Source: Amanita rubescens
Lineage: Eukaryota; Basidiomycota; Agaricomycetes; Agaricales; Amanitaceae
Direction of reading: 5' to 3'
Length of the DNA: 64,000 nucleotides
NCBI GenBank assembly: GCA_015039365.1
Contig: WION01000244.1
Span: 1 to 64,000 of the forward strand
Part shown: positions 54,481-64,000 of the stretch, one piece after another
Numbering within the stretch: the stretch's first letter is position 1
How the letters are laid out: each line of letters opens with the position of its first letter
The notes under the pieces: model-generated
Told to the model about the DNA's origin: nothing
The model's input: the letters and a program-made list of their open reading frames with translations, nothing else
Databases searched by the model: none
Program-made: the position numbers and the translations under genes

Positions 54481-55017
54481 ATACTAGACACAGCTGTTGG
54501 TTACTAACGTTGGCAAACGACGATGCATGAATGTCGAGTAGTTATATTGTACATCCTTTTATGTACCTTAGAAGGGCTTTTCAGAGTTGACGACGTGCTT
54601 ATTTGTAATATCCGACGGTTGGATCAAATGATAAACGCCCCTTGAAGTAAACCTGTTGACATTCGGTCTCACTCTCTATATATGCCATCCACTCATTTCT
54701 GCAGGTTCTGAACCTGAACATCCCTTCTTCTTCATGATCAGTACTATTTCCTCTCAGGAACGCGCTCCCAAAGCCAAGCATTCACAAAGTGAGCGCTGTC
54801 AACGCCTCAGCAACCCATATTGCGTACGGGTGATAACTGCAACTTACCATGGCTTCTGGCCGGGGATGATGGTAGTACGCTATCTAGTCGTGCGCTGCCC
54901 TAATAGTAGTAACAACCAACACCGCTTGTCTATTGGCTAACTCCTTTTGTCTTCCCACGCAGCCTATTATTTATATTATAGTGCCCCTGTCACGGTGCCA
55001 TTATGGGCGGTGCGTTC

Positions 55018-55030
55018 CTCGTATAAAAGC
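55018..55030 (+). promoter_or_regulatory. TATA box of secreted Pro-rich gene
   Basis: CGTATAAAAGCTG about 65 nt upstream of the ATG at 55091, a consensus TATA in position. Confidence 0.65.
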
Positions 55031-55090
55031 TGTCATTGAACGTAAAACCCTCTTCCCCCAGAGCTGGTCTCTCCAACACCTTTTCGCCAC

Positions 55091-55858
55091 ATGCGTCTCT
55101 TGCCCGCCGTCGCCATCGCCCTCCTCTTTGACTCTTATGTCACTGCCGATCCCATGCCACGTCATGCACAAATTGCATTTCCTGAGCCTGAACCTTATCA
55201 TCGGGCCGCGCCAACATTTCCTCAATGGGAGCCGTTTGGTTATCCCCCGGCGCAAGCATTTCCTCATCCCGTCATACCATTTCCTCAGCCCTACTATAGT
55301 CATCCGAGTAGCCCACCAAAATTTCCTGAGCCCCAGCCGTATATTCATCCGAGTCGCCCACCACCATTTCCTCAGCCTCAGCCGTATATTCATCCAAGTC
55401 GCCCACCACCATTTCCTCAGCCTCAGCCATATGGTCGCCGCCCACCACCATTGCCTCCTCGACCCAATGGTCGCCGCCCACCACCCCTGCCTCCTCGACC
55501 CAATGGTCGCCGCCCACCACCACTACCTCCTCGACCCAATGGTCATTCGACGCCATCTTCTCTCCAACCCTCCACCGGTCGTCGCACGAGTACAGTGCCC
55601 CCGCCGTCGTACTCCGGCCCGGAGCCCGACTGGGATCACCTTGACGACCCCCCGCCCCCGTACGTTGATTCCCGGCCCTCATCTCCCGCTGAAGATGATG
55701 GCCCTCGCGACCCCCCAATGCAAATTTTTCGCCACGGGCCCCCTCGAGGGCTGCCAAATTGGCCAAGTACAAAAGCGATCAAAGCGGTCAAAGCAGATGA
55801 AATGCGACGCCAACTTGCTAGGCAACAGCGTGCATCGCGGAACCCAGGGCAGAATTAA
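55091..55858 (+). CDS. Secreted proline-rich repeat protein, 255 aa
   Basis: An uninterrupted ORF. Residues 1-20 (MRLLPAVAIALLFDSYVTAD) form a signal peptide with a likely cut near A19. After it come PFPQPQPYIHPSRPP-type repeats (about residues 70-120, 3 copies, 51-bp DNA period), then NGRRPPPLPPRP repeats (about residues 120-155, 3 copies, 36-bp period). A PPPPYV motif (PY/WW-ligand type) follows near residue 195, and the basic tail includes ADEMRRQLARQQR. Such proteins are usually wall-bound or extracellular. Repeat number may vary between strains. The upstream TATA and signal peptide support expression. Minus-strand ORFs here are shadows of the repeats. Confidence 0.75.
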   Translation: MRLLPAVAIALLFDSYVTADPMPRHAQIAFPEPEPYHRAAPTFPQWEPFGYPPAQAFPHPVIPFPQPYYSHPSSPPKFPEPQPYIHPSRPPPFPQPQPYIHPSRPPPFPQPQPYGRRPPPLPPRPNGRRPPPLPPRPNGRRPPPLPPRPNGHSTPSSLQPSTGRRTSTVPPPSYSGPEPDWDHLDDPPPPYVDSRPSSPAEDDGPRDPPMQIFRHGPPRGLPNWPSTKAIKAVKADEMRRQLARQQRASRNPGQN

Positions 55859-55875
55859 CGGTTCTGAAAACGCCT

Positions 55876-55902
55876 CGACCGCTCTCAGAGCGGTTTTTTT
55901 GT
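55876..55902 (+). terminator. Hairpin plus T-tract after the Pro-rich gene
   Basis: ACCGCTCTCAGAGCGGT (55878-55894) is a perfect inverted repeat followed at once by a T-run, 20 nt after the stop codon. It has the form of a bacterial intrinsic terminator, which is not a known nuclear Pol II signal in fungi. It may be chance, or mark a Pol III stop. Confidence 0.4.
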
Positions 55903-56219
55903 CTTTGTAGAGCCACTTAAGCATGATGTAGTAATGGAACGCAAAAATCCATAGGTTTATTCTAATTTACGAACATTCTGCTCTAGAGCAATTAGTAGTA
56001 TAGGCTTTGATAGGTTTGATAGAGGTAGAGCATTGTATGTTGTTCTGAGGCGTAAGCAGAGCAATAGCATAGGGACTGAAGAGCATAATGATAATGATGG
56101 CAAGACTGGTGACAGCTGTTCGTTCTTCCATCCTATTCATTACAAGTCTTTTCTATCACTACTACTTATGTATGATGTGCACATGCCGTAGCGCTGCAAC
56201 GGAATAATGGCTCATGTGA

Positions 56220-56720
56220 ACCGATCGTAGTGATTGCCGTCAGTGATTTACTGATGACATCGGACGCACTGCGTAGCTTCTTTGTCCTGAATTTCCATCA
56301 TTATCCGAAGGAGATGGGCGATAGTAGTTTGCTCCGCAAGATCAAAGAGCAGAAGGAAGCATCAATATCGGGCGAACCGCCTACTGGTACAGGACCTTCA
56401 CTGGAGGAGCAAGAAGGGGAACGTCTGAGTCGGCGTAGTACATCGCCTTCCTATGGTCCAGAGTTGGCAGAGGGCAGAACCTCAGTCGGGCGTTATCCTT
56501 CCTAAGCGGTATTCACGATCTGGACGCCAAATTCACCCGGCGGTAGTCGCAGCGATTGATCACCTACTAACCGGCGTCCCGCTTACCGTCACAGACTCAC
56601 GTTACGGGTCAAGCCGCCGCTCAGGAGGACCATCTTCTCGTCGCAGTGCTTTCCTCGGCGTACCAGTCGAAGATATCCGAGTCGTTCACCTACGCCACAG
56701 AAAGCGGTACCAAATCTAAC
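56220..56720 (+). pseudogene. Degenerate Arg/Ser-rich gene relic, copy 2
   Basis: It encodes LRSFFVLNFHHYPKEMGDS, KIKEQKEASISGEPPTGTGP and then a Ser/Arg-rich stretch. Its DNA matches 53990-54280 in words such as TCACCCGG-GGC-GTGGTCGCA and TTACCGTCA, and both are followed by CTGTTGGTTNCNAACGTTG. Frames are broken. Identity unknown. Confidence 0.4.
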
Positions 56721-58186
56721 TGTTGGTTGCCAACGTTGAATATTGAGTCCCAGTACTTACCGTAGCGTGTTGTTGAGGTACGGTATGCAGGCATTTCTGA
56801 ATCAGATTTCGGGTTGTGCACCTCACACTTGCGACAGCGTTAAATATTCCATGCACGTTCCCCAAAGTCGTTTATGCAATCGGTCATGATGTTCCAACGG
56901 TCAAGACGGTCATTAACGACATCAATAGGACTTGCATGTTAGGACGAAGCGGAAGTCCGGCCCGATTGCAAAATTGTGTTGATGGGAATTCTGCGAAACA
57001 ATGAATTTCTGCAAGGCTCCGAAAACTTGAAAACTTACCGTCCATCGATGACCGCCCCCAATTCTTTCGGGCTCACCTTTGTTTGGTGGTATTTAGAATC
57101 AACGTCAGTGACGGTCACCGGTCACCGGTCACCACGCCATGACAAAAACTCTCTGCTGGCTCGAACCCGCCGACAAGGACTGAAGAGAGCGAGCCAGAAT
57201 CAGGAAGCCTGAGGGCCATGACAATCCCTCCGGTCAAGAGAGAAACTGGGACTCTGCGCGCCATCCTTCTCGAAAAAAGGTTTGGGTGGAAGTGAGATGA
57301 CGGTCTATGGTCACGCATAGAACCTACGGTCCGAAAAAAAGACTTACCCATACCATTCGAATCCCATCTACCAGCTGGTTGATCTTACTGCGCACCGCAG
57401 ATGACTATATGGATGCTTTCAAAATTCGTGCTTGTCCGTCTCTTATGATGTGCTTTGGATGACTGCGCTGAACGGGCGTAGGCTTATACTTGGAGAAAGA
57501 AAGTGGCGTGAAAGTTATGAAAGAAGCGATTGGGTCGACGGGACCAGTGATGAAACTTTTGCGTGGCGATCTCGGATGTCTCATGGTGCATGAAGTGCTG
57601 GATGTCCACCGGTGCTCATTATCACCGGACTACACCATGATAACAGTCAGCAAGTCAACTTGGTCATGGAGCCTTTGGCACCACCGGATCGTGCAAATGT
57701 GTACTTGTTGGGATTATTTATGCGTCGTGATGGATCAGGGAACGATCACAAAATTTTGAACAAGTCGATCACGCAATCAGCTGCATGATCATACATGATT
57801 TGAATTTTGAACTTCTGGACCTTTTGGATGAATGTTTTGAGACCATGGGGCCGAAGGAGCTGACCAGTGACGACGGCAAGTATCACTGCCCCGCTTTTAA
57901 CAAATCCACGCTGATGAAAGTTGGCGGCAGTCGTGCTCCGTTCGACATTTACAATTTGCCGCAACCGCAGCTGACCTTCCCCTTATCGTCGATTCCCTCA
58001 CTTGGATCCCGTTTATATAGCTGCAGTCTGTTTGTCGTAGGGGGGCTATTCATCTTTTGACTACGCATTTTCCCGCGCTCGTCAAGACTGAGCTTCCTTG
58101 TGTCGAATCCCAAAGTACGCTCAACGCCTCATTTGACCCGCTACAGCCTATAACTCGCTCTCTTTATCGCTGCCCTCCCAGACAGT
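56721..58186. other. Intergenic; permease upstream region
   Basis: ORFs such as 57785-58060 have no recognised domain. GTTTATATAGC at about 58010 is a TATA-like word about 180 nt before the permease ATG. GTCACCGGTCACCGGTCACC (57114-57133) is a short perfect tandem repeat. Confidence 0.4.
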
Positions 58187-60519
58187 ATGGCTGCACAAAA
58201 TCCGCTGGTCGCCACGTCCAATCTGGGCGCTGCCAAGGGGATATTAGGCACCGACGACGAGTTGTTGGCTAGCCTCGGCTACAAGCAAGGTCATCTTTAT
58301 TCGTCCCGATAAGCAAAGACAATGACAATGTACATAGAACTCAAACGCAACTTTACCCCGTTGGAAGTCTTTGGTATTGGTTTCTCTGCCATTGGTCTCG
58401 TGCCATCCATAACGTGTGTTTTGTGATGCTTCGACTCGAACCAGAAGAAATGTTAACAAAATATAAATACGAATAGATCCACCCTCATATTTTCAATACC
58501 ATATGGAGGCCCGTCCGCCATGGTTTGGGGAGTAAGTGAAAACAACGTTATTGCGTTCTTGGAGCGATGACGCGATCCTTGTTGTATACAGTGGACGACA
58601 TGCGGAGCGTTTCTCACGTGCATGGCCCTCTCAATGGCAGAGCTGGGTTCTGCAGCACCAACTTCGGGAGGATTGTACTACTGGACGTTCAAGTTCTCGT
58701 CTCAAAAATGGAGGCATTTCTTAGCGTGGATCGTCGCTTGTAAGTTTGACCGAGCTCGAAACGGCAACCGTTTGTGTTGATCTCAATACGGAATGCAGAT
58801 TGCAATACGATCGGAAACATCTCAGGGGTAGCTTCGATCGATTGGGGATGCGCCGTCCAAATAACGGCTGCTGCTAGCATAGGCTCAGGTTTGAAATTCC
58901 AAGCAACCCCTGCGCAAACATTGTCAGTGTACTTTGCCTTGTTGAGTGATAATCTAATTATCTCAAGCTTTACGCTGCAGTGGTGTATATTCCGCTGTCC
59001 TTCTGTCTCACGCTCTGCTCTGTACTCTCAGTCCGGCCGTCATTGCGCGATTGCAGCGGCTTTACATCGTTCTCAACGTCCTGTACCGTATCCATCTCTA
59101 TCGTTGGTCCGTTATCTGCCTAACCAGTTTTTTAGTCTAGTTTTTGCAATTATCATCGCCCTCCCTGCCGCTACTCCATCAGAATTCAGAAATAGGGCAG
59201 AATACGTTTTTGGAAATTTCACCAATCGTAAGTCGAACTTTGCAGCTTCTAATTATAATCATGTTCACCAATGAGCAGAAACGAGCTGGCCAAATGGTTT
59301 TGCATTCATACTCAGTTTCTTAACGCCTCTGTGGACCATCAGTAAGCGAATACTTAGCTATCGCGTAGGTGCTCATGAGTCAATCAAACCTTTTAGCTGG
59401 ACTAGATTCAGCTGTTCATATCAGTGAAGAGGCTAGGAATGCAAACATCGCGGTACCCTATGGGATCTTGTTTGCCACGCTGTCGAGCATAGTCCTCGGA
59501 TGGGGTAAGCATTTTGAATTCATTTTGGTCCTGTTTAAAACGTGTATGAAAGGCATCATTGTCGCCTTGACTTTCTGCATGGGAACGAACTTGCAGAATA
59601 TCGTGAATAGTCCTATCGGACAGCCAATGGCTACAGTTGAGTGAGATGGTAACACAGTCATTCGTCACTGATAAAAACGGCTGACAGATCTTGTTCAACT
59701 CGTTTGGGCAAAAGGGGACACTTGTTATATGGGCCTTCATCATTATTCTACAGTACGCAGTCGTTCAAGAAATGTGATTGCTTCTCTCAACGCTGATTAT
59801 ATAAAGGTTTTCAATGGGTTCGAGTATAGTAAGCTGTTGTTTCCTATCTCTCGTCATTCGCGCTCACGCCTTCTAGATTACGGCAGCGTCCAGGCAAATA
59901 TTCGCCTTTTCTAGGGACGGAGGGTTTCCCTTGTCTAATTGGCTTTATCACGTTAATCATCGAGTTTACTCACCTGTCAGATGTGTATGGTTTGCGGCGG
60001 TGGTCGCGTTGCTTTTGGGACTCTTGGCTTTTGCCGGTCCGGATGCGATAGGCGCCATTTTCTTGCTTTCTGTTATCTCACAATACGTGGCCTACATCAT
60101 TCCCATATCCGCCAGACATCTCGGAGGCGAAAAGATATCGCCTGGACCCTTCCATTTGGGGACATTCGTACGTGTTCTGCGTCGTTCTAAGGAAACTAAT
60201 TCGCATACTTGTAGAGCTTACCTGTCTCAGTTATTGCAGTGTTGTGGATGATGCTCATATTTGTCGTTTTCCTCTTCCCTACGATTCCTAATCCAGGAGT
60301 ACAAAGTATGAATTATGGAGTAGTCGTTTTTGGTATGTTTTATTACCTCCATGTTACTGATGTCGCTAACGTTCAATAGGGGGTATTCTGATCCTGGCGA
60401 TCGTATACTTTTACTGTCCGAAGTACGGTGGGAAATATTGGTTCAAGGGACCTATAAGGACATATGAAGCTGTTGACTCCCAGGATGATACCATATCTGA
60501 CGAAAAGGCTGGGTTGTAG
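58187..60519 (+). CDS. Amino-acid/GABA permease (APC superfamily)
   Basis: Multi-exon gene, start MAAQNPLVATSNLG at 58187 and stop TAG 60517-60519. Exon 1 ends at 58289 and the next exon continues ELKRNFTPLEVFGIGFSAIG. Then come FSIPYGGPSAMVWG, LSMAELGSAAPTSGGLYYW, NISGVASIDWGCAVQITAAAS, AIIIALPAATPSEF, DSAVHISEEARNANIAVPYG, FCMGTNLQNIVNSPIGQPMA, FNSFGQKGTLVIWAFIII, FAFSRDGGFPLSNWLYHVN, GPDAIGAIFLLSVISQYVAY, and KYWFKGPIRTYEA near the C-terminus. These are the conserved blocks of the fungal GABA/choline permease group (Uga4/Hnm1-like), 12 membrane helices at the plasma or vacuolar membrane. Introns are about 45-60 nt with GT-AG ends, and I found no break that splicing does not remove. The substrate cannot be told from sequence. 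Confidence 0.88.
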
Positions 60520-61381
60520 ACAAGGTTCCAGGAATGTGACAGTAATGCTCCTTATGATGCGCCAGCACAGTACTCCATTTGGTACAAGGCCGGCTTTCAC
60601 TTTTGATCGGACGTAAAAGGAAGTATATGACCGCATTTTGATTCTAACTGACAATCATCAAGATCTCATGACTATCGTAACCCCAAGAAGTAACGGGCTT
60701 CATGTTTTTATCTCCTAGGATCGCTAAAGCGACGGAACAGCAGCGCATCGATGTCCATGAAGAAAGGAGAGAAAATAACGCCTGCAGGCCCCGAGTTCCC
60801 TTTGGGCTTGGGCTGACAACACCACCCAGGTCCCTCCTGGCAATTTCCAGTCCTGTCTGACTCTGTATACCGTGAATGTCTTAGTAAGGCACGGCGTCTG
60901 GTCTACTGCAATCGTACCTGCTTCCTGAACGTTCCCCAAAATCGCCCAAACTGTCCTATAACATCCGTTTGCGGAATATACCCCGTTGCGGACGTTTTTA
61001 CCCAATCTGCGGGTGTTACATGCGCACTCCCATGATTGGTTCCCTGTTAGCCGCCTTGCCGGCTGGGAACAGGACGGCGAATGTGTTGAAAACTTCCTCC
61101 ACCCAGGATCGACGCCGATATGACATTATACCTGCCCACTGCGACGTTAGTGCAAAGACTGCACGACCTGAAACGATTTGGTTTAAGATTTGGGGAGAAA
61201 GTAGATGGAAGAAAATGTCAATAGCGGGCATTTTGCGTCTATACAGAATTTGGACCATAAATAAAAGAAGGTCATAAACCACAATGGTTGCAAAATTTTC
61301 ATCTGCGACAATGTCGCCAGGGGAAAAAGGGCCAAGGCAACAGATTCAAAGTACTATCTATTTGTCATTCGAAATTTAAAT
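60520..61381. other. Intergenic, no gene recognised
   Basis: Minus-strand ORFs at 60724-61005 and 61016-61282 are adjacent and coding-like, but no domain or consistent splicing was found. Confidence 0.4.
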
Positions 61382-62914
61382 CTATAACTGGTCGAATGTG
61401 ACTTCCGTCTCCTCCACGGCGTTGTTCATCAAATTAGTTACTTTACCCTCCGTCTCATTGCTTTTTTTGCCTATCATGATAAACTCGCCCTTCTTTAACA
61501 ACAACCATTGATCCTCGACAAAAGCTACAAAATAGCGTTCGTTCAAAGAATATTTGGCCAACAAAATCAACTTACTGACTGGCTCGGAAGCTACGATGAC
61601 GTGATAGCCGTGCGGGTTATCTATGTCCTCCTGTCCGTGTACTTCGGAAGCATGCCTTGCATTTTGGACAAGGTCCTGGGCGCTAATCGTGTTTTGATTG
61701 GCATTCCATTCATCGTTATGTTTGCGGTTCAACGAGGCAGCAGCCGTGAAAGAAACATAGAGAGAAGGGGGGTCTTCCGTCGGGTGGTTGCGATATCGGA
61801 GCGCAACAAGACTCTCCCCATCAGCTATGTGAAATCGTGGTCAATTTTACGCACAGTGGACCAGAAGCGACGCCTTACTGGCACAGAGATTCATAGAATT
61901 AGAGACTTCTTTTCCGAACACCCGGATTTGGGTATCCCGGACAAACTCGACAGTTTTTTTCATGGCGTCTCTCATATAGCCGACGGGGTACTGACAGTCG
62001 ATGTCACCGAGATAAGTGAAATAGAGCGCAGCGAGGTGCTCCGAGTCGGTGTTTCCGTAGATCATAGCACCATATTTCGCCGACGTCTCTTTTAACATTT
62101 CGAGTCGCTTGCGGAAAAGAGTTAGTCTATAACAAGTACAATAAAAAGTCACCCACAATGTCAGTAAAATTCGTAATTCCTCCGTTCTGCATGAAACTGT
62201 GACGTCCAAAAATGAAAGGATGGTTGTTCGTTGGCGCCACAGGAGGACGGCTCGCGGCTCGCACGTGCGCAAAAATGCACTTGGATGCCGTGTTACCGCA
62301 AACAAAGTTAAAAGTTGCGTCTGTGATGCTGCAATGCGACAATCGTGAATCTGATGTGGTTTTTATGACGATATTCACTTACGGAATTGAAGTCGTTTTG
62401 TACAGTGCCGGATAGGGGCCACGGACATTGTCATCAAATTCGCTGCGCGTCTTTGTGTACCAAGCGATACCAAAGCCATCAAGGTTATACGGCGCATTCC
62501 CTAAGGAGATTAATAATCAGTAAAGTCTTTCGATAATCGACGTCTACTAACGCTCGTCAAAATCGAGATGGCGAACTATGCCTGGTGATAACGTTCAGAG
62601 GGATGGCTAGTAGAATTATGTTATGTTAAATACCTGGGATATAATGGTCATGAACTCTGCATAGAGGAGGTAAACGATTAGTATACAAACGAAGAGGAAA
62701 GAAGCGGAATATTTTACTCTTGACTAGAAGAACGAATGCGAGTTAGTTTATCTTGCTGGGATATGAAGAAAGCGTCCTGACGTGATAGGGTGTGGAGCAT
62801 TGATCAAGAGATCTTCCAGCAGCATAGGCTGGCTAAGAGAAGTATATGTAAGGAATTGTTGTCGAGATTGCAGGTATCCACGTACTCAGAGATGAAAGCA
62901 AGCCAGCGACACAT
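61382..62914 (-). CDS. Class II glutamine amidotransferase (Dug3/YafJ-like)
   Basis: The start is MCRWLAFIS at 62914 (exon 1 62914-62886, GTACGT donor), so Met removal exposes the nucleophile Cys2, the hallmark of Ntn-type class II GATases. Later exons give QPMLLEDLLINAPHPITS, HDHYIPG-IVRHLDFDE, NLDGFGIAWYTKTRSEFDD, KCIFAHVRAASRPPVAPTNNHPF, FMQNGGITNF (Asn-Gly oxyanion residues), YGNTDSEHLAALYFTYLGD and VASEPVSKLI. Tail motifs WLLLKKGEFIMIGKK and a final EETEVTFDQL end at 61382. In yeast the Dug3 GATase acts with Dug2 in cytosolic glutathione breakdown. The present protein could do so or act on another gamma-glutamyl compound. Introns are short (45-60 nt). Middle exon borders are approximate. 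Confidence 0.85.
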
Positions 62915-63979
62915 GTTGATCTATGTAGGCGAGAGACACGGGATGGGATGACGCGAGGTAGGAGATTACGGTCATTATATACGGCAAGTATAATCGCTAA
63001 AAGGTCAGGAAGCACAGAAATATATGAAATCAGAAACTTGTGGCTCTGATTCTCGGAGTGCGTGTGAAAATTAGATGCGGAGGCGAACAAGGTAAGTATC
63101 TGTGTACTCACATGACTACTTCGGATAGAAAGACAGGAAGAATGTACGGAAACGCCGCTATCAAGAACAGAAGGAAGGGTTTCTGTTCGGTTAATCGAAT
63201 CAATCGATTGTAGTAAAAGCCCAAGGCTGCATTCCCTGAGTTAATCACTATATAGTTTCGGTTTCGGGTAAGCTTCATCGGCAGCATCAGTCTCCGAAAT
63301 AGACGAGGGCCAAGGGTATCCGCGGTGGCTATGAACATGTGGGCTACTGTCGACAAATAGCGATCAAGAGGCAGAACAGGCATCAGATTGTGGTGTCATT
63401 CGATAGCTACGACACAAATGACCTTGATTCGAGACCCAGAAGGACTGGTAGGGCGTTAGACATACGTCAACCAATAGCTAGGAGAACGGGATGGAGACAT
63501 TGCCATGTCGTAGTACCCTTCAGTCCTCTCATCAGTTGTACAACATCAGGTTGCAAATGTGCCTTCGACACGCGAGAGCGTGGATGGCTGAGCTAAGATC
63601 GTGTCATCAGTCGGGTTCGTATATGGCGGAAAAACTCTTACCCTGCGTCAGTTACGATGTTCCCTTGTATCACCCGTCGGATCCGTCTACGGCGTCCTAG
63701 TCTGCCAGTCGGACGCGATGGAGCACTACGCGTCTGCAGGTATAGTTCCATCAAGGAGGATGTTCGAACGGCACTCTGAAGTTTGGAGCTTCGAAAACTG
63801 CGTCTGTGGCTTGGTACTATGTGCGGGAAGATGATATGCATTATAACCCTTTTTTCGCGAGTTATGGTCAAATTGCCTGTAAGCCAGAGTGAAAGGACAC
63901 ACCTACGCGACTGAAAAAAGATTATGGCGCCTGCAAATAAACCAAAACAACAAATGACAATCTGACGTGATGACGTCAC
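62915..63979 (-). CDS. Hypothetical membrane-protein exons, model uncertain
   Basis: On the minus strand, 63979 on encodes SSRQIVICCFGLFAGAIIFF, a start with a strong hydrophobic segment. 63383-63108 encodes STVAHMFIATADTLGPRLFRRL, FYYNRLIRLTEQKPFLLFL and a second hydrophobic segment AAFPYILPVFLSEVV. They might be exons of one gene placed upstream of the amidotransferase, but I could not join them in frame and recognise no family. Confidence 0.3.
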
Positions 63980-64000
63980 ATCATGACGCTTGGCGCTTAA

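Noticed and set aside
55001..55772. Minus-strand ORFs of 130 and 166 aa
   Set aside because: Antisense shadows of the Pro-rich repeat gene, which has the signal peptide and TATA.

Overview
This window is the end of a fungal chromosome, most likely from an agaricomycete-type basidiomycete. It opens with about 207 bp of CCCTAAA telomere repeat. Genes carry short (about 35-65 bp) canonical introns with CTRAC-like branch points. The conserved genes (Kar2-like HSP70, Pol gamma, MAPKK, a P-loop GTPase, an amino-acid permease, a Dug3-like amidotransferase) are of fungal type. No rRNA, tRNA or CRISPR was seen.

Layout. 1-10.5 kb: telomere, repeat-rich subtelomere, one coherent two-exon small gene (3315-3734, minus) and a gene graveyard with a shattered BiP/Kar2 HSP70 and an Arg-rich relic. 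10.5-26.6 kb: a nest of mobile elements. The outer one is a 5'-truncated Ty3/gypsy chromovirus with a readable -1 frameshift signal and a chromodomain. It is split by an apparently intact 8.3-kb Ty1/copia element (404-bp LTRs with no difference seen, GTTAC target duplication, 2031-aa Gag-Pol and an extra 187-aa upstream ORF). It is split again by a 2.46-kb non-coding element with inverted-repeat ends. 26.6-28.4 kb: direct duplications and a telomere-like/TATA repeat. 28.4-32.9 kb (minus): a multi-exon P-loop GTPase gene with one intron swollen to about 2.3 kb by about 33 tandem 69-bp units, each of which looks like a complete spliceosomal intron. 33-36 kb: degenerate duplicates and a Pol gamma pseudogene. 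37-53 kb: a family of seven short minus-strand genes for single dsRNA-binding-domain proteins with the same three-exon design. They are interleaved with a nuclease-like gene (EAK motif), a broken MAPKK, a small spliced gene with a 15-nt exon and two hairpin-rich minisatellites. 53-64 kb: a repeat-bearing secreted Pro-rich protein, an amino-acid permease and a class II glutamine amidotransferase. This last part looks like the transition into ordinary chromosome.

The two most interesting items are the tandem intron-like array inside the GTPase gene and the tandemly expanded dsRBD mini-gene family with a shared promoter block. Gene models were spliced by eye from GT-AG sites and checked for frame. 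Family names come from remembered motifs, not from searches.
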